Origin: Diphasiastrum complanatum
Taxonomy: Eukaryota; Streptophyta; Lycopodiopsida; Lycopodiales; Lycopodiaceae
Direction: 5' to 3'
DNA: 64,000 bases
NCBI GenBank assembly: GCA_029204225.1
Contig: CM055101.1
Coordinates: forward strand, 43,688,327 to 43,752,326
The translations under genes were made by a program, and so were the position numbers. The stretch's first letter is position 1, and each line of letters starts with the position of its first letter. Below the pieces are notes generated by a model. It had not been told where the DNA came from. It worked only from the letters and a program-made list of their open reading frames with translations, and ran no database searches. Of the stretch, positions 37,876-47,363 are shown piece by piece.

Positions 37876-38160
37876 GTTAGAATTAAGGTTAGAATCACTG
37901 TGTGACTGTAAGTGGGTCCTGTCAGTGGATAAGGATCAGTTGGTCTCGCCACGAGGCAAGTCGACGGGACACGCATCCCGCCAACGGCAACCTGGGTCAT
38001 GCATGGGTTGCCTGAGTGAACAACTATATGTACAGTGTAATTTCATTTTGAGAAATACAGTTGCTATGTGAGCTTGCTGAGGAGAGTGATTTTCTGTCTG
38101 TGTTACTGTGTAGCATGATCTGTGTTCCTGTGCAAAGCAAATTCTAAGTAATACTCTAAC
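37876..38160 (+). repeat. 3' LTR of the copia element (285 bp)
   Basis: It begins GTTAGAATTA and ends TAATACTCTAAC, so its ends are inverted (GTTAGA/TCTAAC) as in copia LTRs. The canonical outer TG and CA are altered or lost. It follows the polypurine tract directly. Confidence 0.6.
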
Positions 38161-38161
38161 C

Positions 38162-38537
38162 ACCTCACCCGCATGCCATGGTGAATGAATGCAAGAGAGG
38201 AGGGGCTCTTGGCTACAAGGATCAAAAAATTCAATAGGTAGATGGGCGAGTTTCCACTAGTATATATTCTCTTCCAGGAGGAGAGAATATTTCTCTTAGG
38301 ATCCCCATGCAACCTGGAATAACAATTGACCTCCTATTCTTGCATTATAACAGTCAAACACCATGCAAGTTCTCCTATGTCCAAATATAAGTCTGGGCCC
38401 TCATATGATTATTAATTACTTTATGAGCCTAGTCCGGAATGACGAGGCATAACTAATAACCACATACACTACTGGAGTGACCGGCTATCCATGTCATGAA
38501 TAGTTTTAAATCCCACATACTAGACATGGATGTAACA
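38162..38537 (-). repeat. LTR-like direct repeat, copy B (probable 5' LTR)
   Basis: Matches copy A. Its inner end abuts the 3' LTR of the nested copia element with no recognisable primer-binding site left between them. Confidence 0.75.
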
Positions 38538-38600
38538 AAGAGAGTTTGCATATACATGAAACTGTAACAAATGCAATTGAGGGACAAAAAACCAAAATTG

Positions 38601-40830
38601 TTATATTCGATAATCTCCACCAATAACAATTGTTATTCTGCCAAAAGGAGCATCTAATGATAACAGATCGTGAAGAGTTCTATCAACGCCCTCCAATGCG
38701 TGTTTGTGCATCATTGGAGCCTCATCCCACACTATCAGACGACATGTGATTATGAGTTTATCCAACTCACTTTGTTTCGATATACTGCAAGTAGATGTTT
38801 CATGCAAATCCATTGGAGGAATTTTAAATCGAGAGTGAGCTGTTCGGCCACCTTTCATCAACAAAGCTGCTATTCCTAACCATGCAACAACAAATGCAAT
38901 CCATCCTTTGGCACGTACCCAAGAAAGCATAGCATTGTACAAATATGTTTTTCCTGTCCCACCAGGCCCATCTACAAAAAACAACCCACCATTTCTCTCC
39001 AAAACATGCCCATAAATAACCTGTTCAAAAATGTTTCTTTGCTCAACATTTAGTCTCGCCATTGCGAGTTCCACCTTTGTCATGCTCTCATCCGCAAACA
39101 CTTCCTCCTGAAAGAGAGGAGAAAAATCTACATCCAACACGGACACCTCAAATCCGAAGTTTGACAGAGACGCACCCACAGCTTGCATATGTCTTTCAAC
39201 GTCAACAATACCTCTACCTGGAACGATTGGATTTACAACACCAACTCCACCATTTGATCCACCATAATATTCACCCCAAGCATAATCTTCCACCATAAAA
39301 TACTCCAAGGACTTCCACAAATTTACATGATCAACAGGTGCACAACTTAAAAGAATGGTTGCAAACATAAGGCGCAATTGCGACGACATTCCCCACCTCG
39401 CAGCTTCTTGCAAACAATTTTGCCATTCGTTCACAACATTGATGAGTAATCTGCATCTACACGCATCTTTGAATACTCCATCAACTGTACGTAGGTCTTT
39501 GAAGCTAGTTGCCCATTTTACGTTGGTTAATAAAAGACACAAATAGAATCTTTCCTCTTCTCTTGGATAGACAAAGTACATAAGTCCAACTGCTGGAACA
39601 CTTTGGCTCCTTTTCCGTGGAGTCCACTTCCGCTTACTTTCGTTATACACAAATCTTTTTGGAAAATCCATATAAAGCAAAGATCTCGCTTCGTCATTGT
39701 TGCTTGCATTTAGTACAAAATAGCTTGTAAGTGTCGTTTTCCCACTTTGTGCAACAACATCAACCAAATCATCATTTTCAGCAAAAATAGTCATGTTTAC
39801 TCCAGGGAGATGGACCGCTAAACGAACAACATTGGGTTTATGTGCACCCATTGAAAATGCAAACAATCACCATGTCGCCTCGCTTGCTAAAAAGTACCTT
39901 GCATGTAGAAAGTCTTCAATCTCATTCACAACACTTGGCTCCTCACGACTCTCTTGTACAACTTTTGTCGTAATCATGTCGGAACCTTTATACACATATT
40001 TGTACAAATATTTCACACTTTTAGCATGTACACAAATCTCCACATTAATATGACACTAAAAGTAAAGGCTCAACCATTTATTGTATGGTACAACCCACCG
40101 ATTATCCAACTCTACTCCACGAACCTTCATTCTTCTGCCATTGTTTCTGCGTCTGTAGGAAAGGTACCCGTGCACTAAAATCATCTCCTCAACAAATTGT
40201 CTTGGAAAGTGTTTTGTGCATTTCCCATCTTTCATGCACGGAGATTTCGGGAATGTTACTCCACATGGACCATGTATCATGCAACTCTTCACTATCTCAA
40301 ATGACATTATTTCGTTTTCTTCATCAGGAATCTTCGCACAAACAATGGCATCATAATCTACTGTTGTGCATGGTTGGATTGCATCTGAAAGAATTATTAA
40401 AATTTGTGCGTGAGGCAAACCCCTTTTTTGAAACTCAACATGTAGTCTTCTGATAACATGTCCAAATATTCCATCCTTTTTTAACAATTTCATCAATTGT
40501 TGTAGCTTCATATTGAATACTCTAGAAACCAAATCAGGACGATCAGCTGCAGCTTGCTGAAATTGCAATTCTTTTTGCACTTTTGGCCATTTTGGATTAG
40601 CAGTCATTGTAATGAATAGATTTGGACGACCCAATTCTCGGGCAACTGCCATTGCATCTTGATATAGCTAGTGCATATGACGCGGTATTGTTCGTGAGGT
40701 ATCCCAAGATGCCAACCATCGATTCCAAAAAGAAGGAACAACACAAAATGCAATGCATCGTACGAGGAATGCAATTCGCTAATCTAAGCAGTTGAAAAGC
40801 AACCTGCCTCTGCATCCACTCCCGCATTTG
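38601..40830 (-). pseudogene. Helitron Rep-helicase (RepHel) remnant
   Basis: On the minus strand the order is Helitron_like_N then PIF1-family helicase. The 40652-40056 frame has GRPNLFITMTANPKWPKVQK and FQKRGLPHAQILIIL, where the HUH nuclease motif normally reads PHAHIL; the second His is Gln here. Past a stop (about 40054) comes VKYLYKYVYKGSD, the tyrosine (Y2) motif. Another stop (EATW-stop, about 39870) precedes the 421-codon frame with Walker A DGPGGTGKTYLYN (residues 299-311), Walker B LIVWDEAPMM (377-386) and IVIGGDYRI (413-421; the usual motif is GGDFRQ). The C-terminal helicase motifs are missing: the frame ends at 38601 and repeat B lies just beyond. Rolling-circle transposition would not be possible with this copy. 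Confidence 0.88.
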
Positions 40831-41214
40831 AATTGTCTGTTAGGTGTTTTCTCTTCGTTTAGCATGTTTAGGAGACAGAGGACGTCGTCGGATTTGCAGT
40901 AAATGGATGTGACGCTCACGAGCGTGAGCGTAGGAAATGGACACTTGCACTCGGGCACTTGGGCTCACGACTTAGGAGAAGTTAGCAAAAGATGGCCTTA
41001 TCTTTATTTATTAACATAGCGATGTTTGTTCGCGCAAGTGGGCGGGCAAATGTTTTTAAATATATAGAAGCGTAAGGGGGGGGGGGCGTTGGTCCCGGGC
41101 AGCTGACGGTGGCCGTCGCGCTCTGACGAGAAGCGCTCGCTGCCTGTGTGTAGAAAAGCACGAGGGGAGGGGGGGGTGTGGGATAGCGCTAACACTGCCC
41201 GTCACGCGTTAGCG
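40831..41214. other. GC-richer spacer, no gene
   Basis: Contains a G run (about 41077-41086) and a GGGGAGGGGGGGG-like run near 41165. No coding sequence was recognised. Confidence 0.4.
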
Positions 41215-41765
41215 GGGCAGCGTTAGCGCTGCCCCACTAAAATTTTATATAATATAGATGACATTTGAATTTTTAAAATTAATTTTCAAATAAAAGGACA
41301 ATTTTAAAGTTTTTATTCATATGACGTGACGTGCAATGTTAGCGCTGCCCCACTGAAATTTTATATAATATAGATGACATTTGAGTTTTTAAAATAAATT
41401 TTCAAATAAAAAGACAATTTTAAAGTTTTTATTCATATGACGTGACGGCAGTGTTAGCGCTGCCCCACTAAAATTTTATATAATATAAATGACATTTGAA
41501 TTTTTAAAATTAATTTTCAAATAAAAGGACAATTTTAAAGTTTTCATTCATATGACGTGCGGTGCAGTGTTAGCGCTGCACCACTAAAATTTTATTGAAT
41601 TTTTAAAATAAAAGGACAATTTTAAAGTTTTCATTCATATGAATGACGTGACGTGCAGTGTTAGCGCTGCCCCACTAAAATTTTATATAATATAAATGAC
41701 ATTTGAATTTTTAAAATAAATTTTTAAATAAAAGGACAATTTTAAAGTTTTCATTCATATGACAT
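41215..41765. repeat. Minisatellite, about five copies of a roughly 115-bp unit
   Basis: Each unit starts with a palindromic GC-rich phrase (AGTGTTAGCGCTGCCCCACT) and continues with an AT-rich part (AAAATTTTATATAATATA, then AAAAGGACAATTTTAAAGTT and CATTCATATGACG). One copy has lost about 40 bp. The array ends about 215 bp before the start codon of the gene at 41980. Confidence 0.92.
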
Positions 41766-41979
41766 GCTTTTGAAATTTTTGACTTCCATTTAAAAGACAA
41801 AGTAACCTTTGAAGTGCATTGCAGCTTGCTTGATGCCGACCCCGAGCCATGTGCTCTCTCGGAGGGAGGCGAGTTGGCTCTCTCGGAGGGAGGCGAGTGG
41901 GCGATCCTTTTTGTTGAAGCTGCTGTGAACACTGAAAATGTAAGTGCGCATGCTCACAACGTAACGAGGAGCTTCAAGA

Positions 41980-44900
41980 ATGATGAAGAAGAAGAAGCCT
42001 ATGTCTCGACCTTCAACATCTGCATCTGCATCTGCAGCTCCGCCCATTTGGCACCTGGCGGAGGCGGGTTCGATCTTGTCCCGGCGTGTGCTGAAGGAGG
42101 AGGCCGCGCATTTCCAGTCGTTTTGTGAAGAGCTCCAAAAGGGGTTCGGCTATGTTCGCTCCCCGGAGGTGACGCGCGCATACTTGGACATGGTGGCAGC
42201 GGTGATCGGTGAGTTAGCCCAGGATTTGTTTGGGCCGTCCGCCTCTGCCAAGGTACAAGGAAGTGTAAGAAAGGGCACAGAGTGGCGGGGAAGCGACGTA
42301 GACATACTCCTCGACACGCCAATGGCCACCACCAAAGAACAACGACTGGATTTGGTTGAGAAGATGAAAGGGCATTCTATGTTCCACCCGAAGCATGTGG
42401 AGCTTCGTAAACTTGCGATCCATGTTATGAGCATTTTTGATTTCGATGTCGTCTGCTCCAACACTGTGGAACATGGAGAGCGCCCGGCAGCATTAGACTT
42501 CTTTGATGACAAACCCTCAGCACGTAATGCTGCGAGAGCGCTCAAGTTCATGGCTTCGGGTGCACAGCGACGCAAAGTTCCGGGGTACTTCCTCGAGATA
42601 CTGACTCAGAAGCTGTACGATCAATCTCGCGCGCGCAGTGAAATACAGGTAGCTGATGGATCGATGCAGCTGACTGTCGAAGTGCTCCAAGCTATCGTCG
42701 ACAATGACTCTGCGCTCAGCGAAGAGAGCTGGGGTAAGGTGGTCCGGAGGGAGCTTCAGAATCATGCTCGGCATATGCTCCACGTCTTTCTAATGTCTCG
42801 TCTCTATTTGCGCAATGGCTGGAGAGACATGCGGGATATACAGGCGTGGCTGCAAGATCTCAGTACTGGTTGTTTTGATACTGTGGCAGGGCCTGTGCCG
42901 TGCTGGCTGATCGATCCGAAAGGCGCGCCCGTTGGCCGATCTGCTATTTATCCAGATATTTTGGAGAAAACTATTCCCACACTAGAAACAACATCTACAG
43001 AAGATACCTCACTAGAGATCCCAGACATGACCGTCGTAAAGCTCCTCATGGAGACCAGCTTGGCACGGTACACCCTGAAGGGGAGCGGAGATGTTCCTGT
43101 CGAACAACAGCTGCAATCGCTTCAATTGCCCTTTCAAATCACAGAGGATCTCCTACGCCTGATTGGCCAACGCAAGCAACTTTCTGATTTCCAACTTAAG
43201 GTGGAACAATTAGGGCAACTTTCTCTTCAAGGTTCTGAGGTTGCTGGTCGAATGTTTCAAGCACGAATGATATGGATGGAAGGAGTACAAGCTTTGTTTG
43301 CAAGTCGAGAAGCACATGCGGTAAGGCTCTTCGCCATGGCCTTGAGACTCGTACGAGATGGGGATCCCTTCAATGGCTGGTGGATTACTCTCGACAATGA
43401 CGGGCTCAGTTGTTACTTCAGAGCTGCTGATCACGTGTTGTGTGATGATCCTGGAAATTCTGATGTACGATTGGTTCGTGCTGCGCTACTGCTGTATGAA
43501 AGCCGTTGGGACGAGGCAGAAGCCGAAGCAAGTGACGGTCTCTCTGTCCAACCGAACGACGCATACGGGTGTTTGCAGATGCGAGCTTTGATTCGGGGCA
43601 ATCGGTCAATGTGGGCATCATGCCTAGAGGATTATGAGCAAGCCGTGCATTTGGTCCCTGAGGAACCCATCTTCTATTACTGGCGGGCAGTCTGCAGAAC
43701 TAAGCTGGTAGTCTTGCCCCCAGGCATGAAATGTGTCGATGAAGGCAATGAAACCTTCTCAGCCCAAGCAGTGCATCAATACCGTAGAGTTGTTGAAGAC
43801 TATGAACGCTTCTTAGTGCGAGCCCCGCCTGAAGGCCGTAAAGTTTGCGATGCACGTTATGCTTTAGTTTATCTCAGCACAATTGCGGAACAGAAAGACA
43901 TGATGTCGGCTATTACTCGACACAGAGTGTCTGAGCTTTACCAAGCGGCAGTGGAGGCCGAATCGGCCATGTTACCAGTATTTCCAAAATCGTCATCAGA
44001 CAGCAAAAGTCTAGCTAGGTTGTGCTTTGAAGCAACCTCCGAAGTTGGAGGAAAAGACTGGTTCAAAGATGATCTGAGGCAGAAGATTAACATATTATAT
44101 TCTCAGGGAAAATATGAAGCGGCAGTTGAAGGATACACTAGATTGTTAAAGATGGATCCTCATAATCATCTCGTATTGGCTAACCGCTCAGCTGCCAGGG
44201 CCAAACTTGGACAATTCACCGATGCAACTGAGGATGCGAAAGCTGTGGTGTCTCTAAAGCCAGACTGGATAAAGGGTTATATGCGACTTGCTGCCGCAGA
44301 GCAGGGACGAGGTGCATTCGATCTTGCTCTTGCAGCTGTGGAAACAGGCCTTGCGCTTGAACCTGCCAATGCGGATCTCTGTCGTCTGAAACTGGAGGCC
44401 CTTTCAGCGCTTGAGAAGGTGTCTTCAAAGTGCCTCAAATGTGAACCGGATAAGCTGATGTGTTGGACACAGGTGATGTTTAAAGGGGCTGTACGCATTG
44501 TGGATCCTGAAGGCAGTGGTGATTTTCTCACATTGTCTGATGCGCTGCAGTCGTGTCAGCGTGAACCACCCACAGGTGTAGGTGGGTGGACACTTATTTT
44601 GCGTCCGGGAATTTACAATGTTTACTCTCTGTTACAAATTAATTCTCTCTCTCCGGTGCAGTTGTTGGGAGAGAAGGTAGCTGGATACGAATCTGTGGGT
44701 CGTGATCCTCGAGCGAAGGTTCAGGGTGATGCTACCAACATCAAGCAAAGAGGCCTGTTCAGTCCTAATCTACTGACAGTGGCAAGCAAAGATGCAACCC
44801 TTTATCTGCAGGATTTAGCATTTTCCATTGATAGTGCACATTGTATTTGGGTTGCATGTGGCGCCACAGTTACTGCCAGCGGGTGTACATTCTTCGCAAA

Positions 44901-45603
44901 GGATGCACCGTGTGTTAGTCTGGAGGGGGAAGAGACGCGGTTTACGTCCCGGGACTGCGTTTTCCGGCGCGACAGTTCAGCTGGTGCAATTGTCGAGGCG
45001 GGGGCAACCTTGCTCATGGAGAGATGCAAGTTTCGTGCGTGCCACAAAGCAGCTGTGGAGGTGCGAGGCAATGGAGCCTCAGCAAAATTGATAGACTGCC
45101 ATTTCAACGACTGTAAGCGGCAGGCGGCTGTCCTATACAGTGGAGCGAAACGCCTAGAGATGCAGGGTTGTGAGATCCTTCATTGCGGACAGTTTCCCCG
45201 CTTTTCGGCTGTGCTTATCAGTGGCGAATCAGCGTTGCTGCGACATTGTCGTTTTTCTAAGAACCCAGCTGAAGCATTGGTCATGCAGGGGGTGGGGGAA
45301 TGCAGCCCTTTTTTATGCATGGATGGATGTGAAATTGTTGAAAACGGGGGTGGTATAACATTCGGAGAGAAACCGACATCAGGCATTCTCACTCACAATC
45401 GAATCTGTGAGAACTCTGCCCCGGGAATACTGGTACGTACTGTGGCAACTGGCCGGAAACTAAAGCTGAGCGGCAACACGGTCCTCAAAAATGGTCCCGG
45501 CCGCAATGGAATGGATATTGTAATTTCTACATACGTGGCCAAACTGGTTGTAATAGGGAAAGACAACGTGATTTCAAAGCCAATCTATGCGCCCATTCCA
45601 TAA
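41980..45603 (+). CDS. Nucleotidyltransferase-TPR-parallel beta-helix protein (1207 aa, intronless)
   Basis: A single intact frame. Residues about 60-300 look like a Pol-beta-superfamily nucleotidyltransferase: G94-S95, then D106-V-D108 (GSDVDILLDTP), with the third acidic residue D154 or D156 in IFDFDVVCS, and a PAP-like helical part (NAARALKFMAS, YFLEILTQKL). Residues about 440-580 and 700-815 hold TPR-like helical repeats; the second set (NILYSQGKYEAAVEGYTRLL, NRSAARAKLGQFTDATEDA) is close to the STI1/TTC type. Residues about 838-1207 look like a right-handed parallel beta-helix, with repeated G/C-x-F strands (CTFFAKDAP, CVFRRDSS, CKFRACHKAA, CHFNDCKRQAA, CEILHCG), as in FBXO11-like and NosD-like proteins. 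No signal peptide or membrane segment. An acidic-triad nucleotidyltransferase could modify RNA, protein or a nucleotide; the substrate is unknown. The base composition is more GC-rich than its surroundings. ATG 41980 was chosen as the first in-frame Met; the next is adjacent. Confidence 0.85.
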   Translation: MMKKKKPMSRPSTSASASAAPPIWHLAEAGSILSRRVLKEEAAHFQSFCEELQKGFGYVRSPEVTRAYLDMVAAVIGELAQDLFGPSASAKVQGSVRKGTEWRGSDVDILLDTPMATTKEQRLDLVEKMKGHSMFHPKHVELRKLAIHVMSIFDFDVVCSNTVEHGERPAALDFFDDKPSARNAARALKFMASGAQRRKVPGYFLEILTQKLYDQSRARSEIQVADGSMQLTVEVLQAIVDNDSALSEESWGKVVRRELQNHARHMLHVFLMSRLYLRNGWRDMRDIQAWLQDLSTGCFDTVAGPVPCWLIDPKGAPVGRSAIYPDILEKTIPTLETTSTEDTSLEIPDMTVVKLLMETSLARYTLKGSGDVPVEQQLQSLQLPFQITEDLLRLIGQRKQLSDFQLKVEQLGQLSLQGSEVAGRMFQARMIWMEGVQALFASREAHAVRLFAMALRLVRDGDPFNGWWITLDNDGLSCYFRAADHVLCDDPGNSDVRLVRAALLLYESRWDEAEAEASDGLSVQPNDAYGCLQMRALIRGNRSMWASCLEDYEQAVHLVPEEPIFYYWRAVCRTKLVVLPPGMKCVDEGNETFSAQAVHQYRRVVEDYERFLVRAPPEGRKVCDARYALVYLSTIAEQKDMMSAITRHRVSELYQAAVEAESAMLPVFPKSSSDSKSLARLCFEATSEVGGKDWFKDDLRQKINILYSQGKYEAAVEGYTRLLKMDPHNHLVLANRSAARAKLGQFTDATEDAKAVVSLKPDWIKGYMRLAAAEQGRGAFDLALAAVETGLALEPANADLCRLKLEALSALEKVSSKCLKCEPDKLMCWTQVMFKGAVRIVDPEGSGDFLTLSDALQSCQREPPTGVGGWTLILRPGIYNVYSLLQINSLSPVQLLGEKVAGYESVGRDPRAKVQGDATNIKQRGLFSPNLLTVASKDATLYLQDLAFSIDSAHCIWVACGATVTASGCTFFAKDAPCVSLEGEETRFTSRDCVFRRDSSAGAIVEAGATLLMERCKFRACHKAAVEVRGNGASAKLIDCHFNDCKRQAAVLYSGAKRLEMQGCEILHCGQFPRFSAVLISGESALLRHCRFSKNPAEALVMQGVGECSPFLCMDGCEIVENGGGITFGEKPTSGILTHNRICENSAPGILVRTVATGRKLKLSGNTVLKNGPGRNGMDIVISTYVAKLVVIGKDNVISKPIYAPIP

Positions 45604-47211
45604 TCCTTCACTGGATTGGGGAGGTGGTACATAAATCTAAAAGAAAGAAAAAAATCTTTATTAACATATGTAAGGCACTAGCAGGAGCATAAGACAAGTA
45701 CATGTGATAGATTGTGAGAGCCTGTCCACGTGTGACTTATTCATACTACCTAGAAGCAAGCCGAAAGCAAATATCTCGAAGTATTTACAATGAGTTAGAA
45801 ACAGCCAACAACCCTGGTGAGGTTCAGAATGTATATACAATAAAACTAGACTCATAAGTGACTAAATGGGTGTCGTTATGTGATGCCGTATAGGAATATC
45901 TGGTTCATCCTCAGAAGTGTCATCCCTATCGCTTTTCTGAAAGAAGGCTGTGATGAATATCTGCTGTGAATGCATAGGTTCTCTGACATGGGACGGGAGC
46001 GAGGGAGGAGGCTTAGGGATGACACCTCTTGCTGCAAGAAAAGTACTCCAAGTTTTGAGGTCTACGATTTAGGGTTTTTATTTGACAAACCCATGATAAG
46101 CCAGAAGGTATACTTGCTTGAATTATTAATTTATGAATGTATTGATATCTTACAGACGTATCAATGTGTACATGTGAAATATATACATAGTACATACATA
46201 CCATTTGGAAAAATATATTTATGTACACTGTAGCTGTAGACTGTAGACATTCTTCTGCTTAAACTATCAGAGGTTACTTTTCTCAATGACAGTTTGGTTA
46301 CCTACCTTTGTCTGTTTTGCTTTTTGTTTTTGTTTTACATTTTTATTTTTCGAGTTTTCCTATGGTTTTAGGATTGATTAACAAGTTCATTTGACCTTTA
46401 ATCCGGCTCAGACCTGGAAGTGGAGGTGATTCCTTAATGCTTCTATTAGAAGTGAAGGGCACATTAGCAGAAACTGGACAGAGGGTCATTGTGAAAATCA
46501 AGTGACTAAGTGATTATGATCGCTGAAAAGCTACTTAGAAGGTTTTCTTCATATAGAGGTTGTCTCCTTGGAATCCTTGGAATTCTTGGTTGCATTGCCA
46601 ATGGTTGGTTTTCCCTCTCAGTAATGAATGTCTTACTATGCTTTGGTTCATGATTAATGTTTGAATTATAAAGTTCTAGCCTTTTAGCACAACACATCTG
46701 CAACAATTGTCAAGCTGAAAGGGAAAAAATGCGATCTGTTGCAGAAAGGGGTTCATTGGAAAGGAAGAAGAGGTAGATGAACAGAGGGAGTTTGCAGCAC
46801 CAACGAAACACATCCTTAGGCATAACCAAAGCCACAGCACAAGCCCTCCCGTCCTAAAGACAAGTTAGAGAGAGAGAGAGAGAATATATTAACGTGTGTG
46901 TGTGTGTGTGAGTGAGAGAGAGAGAATATATTAACGTCAAAAACACCCGTAGGTGTATAAAACAAGTACATATATGATGAAGTGATGGAGCAAGTTCTTA
47001 AAGGACATAATATATCTGAGAGTAATAAAATAACTAACTGTAACTAGACAAACTGAAATGCTTCTTGGTTTTCAAGAGGAGGCTTGAACTTGGGACCGAC
47101 AAACTGAAATGGAAAGAGCTCAAACTCAATCCCTCTGAAATAATGTGCCCACAACCCGGGCCAGGTGAAATATAGAAATAGAAATAGAATGTAATGCAAA
47201 TGTGACTAATG

Positions 47212-47213
<2 letters not shown>
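45604..47213. other. 3' flank of the gene and intergenic DNA
   Basis: After the TAA at 45603 the sequence turns A-rich (AAAAGAAAGAAAAAAATC, about 45638-45656), perhaps the 3' UTR. No polyadenylation signal could be chosen confidently. Short GA and GT runs occur at 46865-46925. No other gene was seen. Confidence 0.45.
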
Positions 47214-47257
<44 letters not shown>

Positions 47258-47291
47258 GAGAGGCAGCAGCTGCTGGTGGAGCTAGTATCTC

Positions 47292-47330
<39 letters not shown>

Positions 47331-47363
47331 CAGCAGCAGCTGCTGGTGGAGCTAGTATCTCGT
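47214..47363. repeat. Duplicated (GA)n plus CAGCAGCTGCTGG block
   Basis: Two copies of a GA run followed by GCAGCAGCTGCTGGTGGAGC and TAGTATCTCGT lie next to each other, differing in GA length. Confidence 0.9.

Larger units (their letters stand above)
32560..38160 (+). mobile_element. Nearly complete Ty1/copia retrotransposon lacking a visible 5' LTR
   Basis: The plus-strand element has a leader (from about 32560, similar in part to the leader of the 4.25-7.53 kb element), one gag-pol frame (33682-37821), a polypurine tract (AAGGGAGAGAG, about 37866-37875) and a 3' LTR to 38160. A matching 5' LTR and primer-binding site were not found upstream, so the left end is probably truncated. Its boundary is approximate. 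Confidence 0.8.
27634..38537 (-). mobile_element. Probable Ty3-like element bounded by direct repeats, hosting a nested copia element
   Basis: Two direct repeats of about 375 bp (27634-28005 and 38162-38537) share long blocks such as GCAAGAGAGGAGGGGCT and CTAGTCCGGAATGACGAGGC. Beside the lower copy the minus strand reads TTTAAGGGGGAAGAA followed by TGTTACATCC, a polypurine tract plus LTR start, so the repeats look like LTRs of a minus-strand element. Just upstream of the tract, the minus strand encodes SLVTRSKDRTGLRGKNV, resembling the tail of a Ty3-type polyprotein (inference). The interior from 28006 to about 32450 has no long open frames. The rest of the interior is the plus-strand copia element. 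No target-site duplication is evident. Confidence 0.5.

Noticed and set aside
27600-38560. Idea that the Ty3-like element inserted cleanly into the LTR of the 25.4 kb copia element
   Set aside because: The remaining 155 bp of that LTR should then appear after 38537, but the sequence there does not match.
41999-45392. Several open frames of 60-140 codons antisense to, or in other frames of, the 1207-residue gene
   Set aside because: Shadows of a GC-rich real coding sequence; none has a domain.
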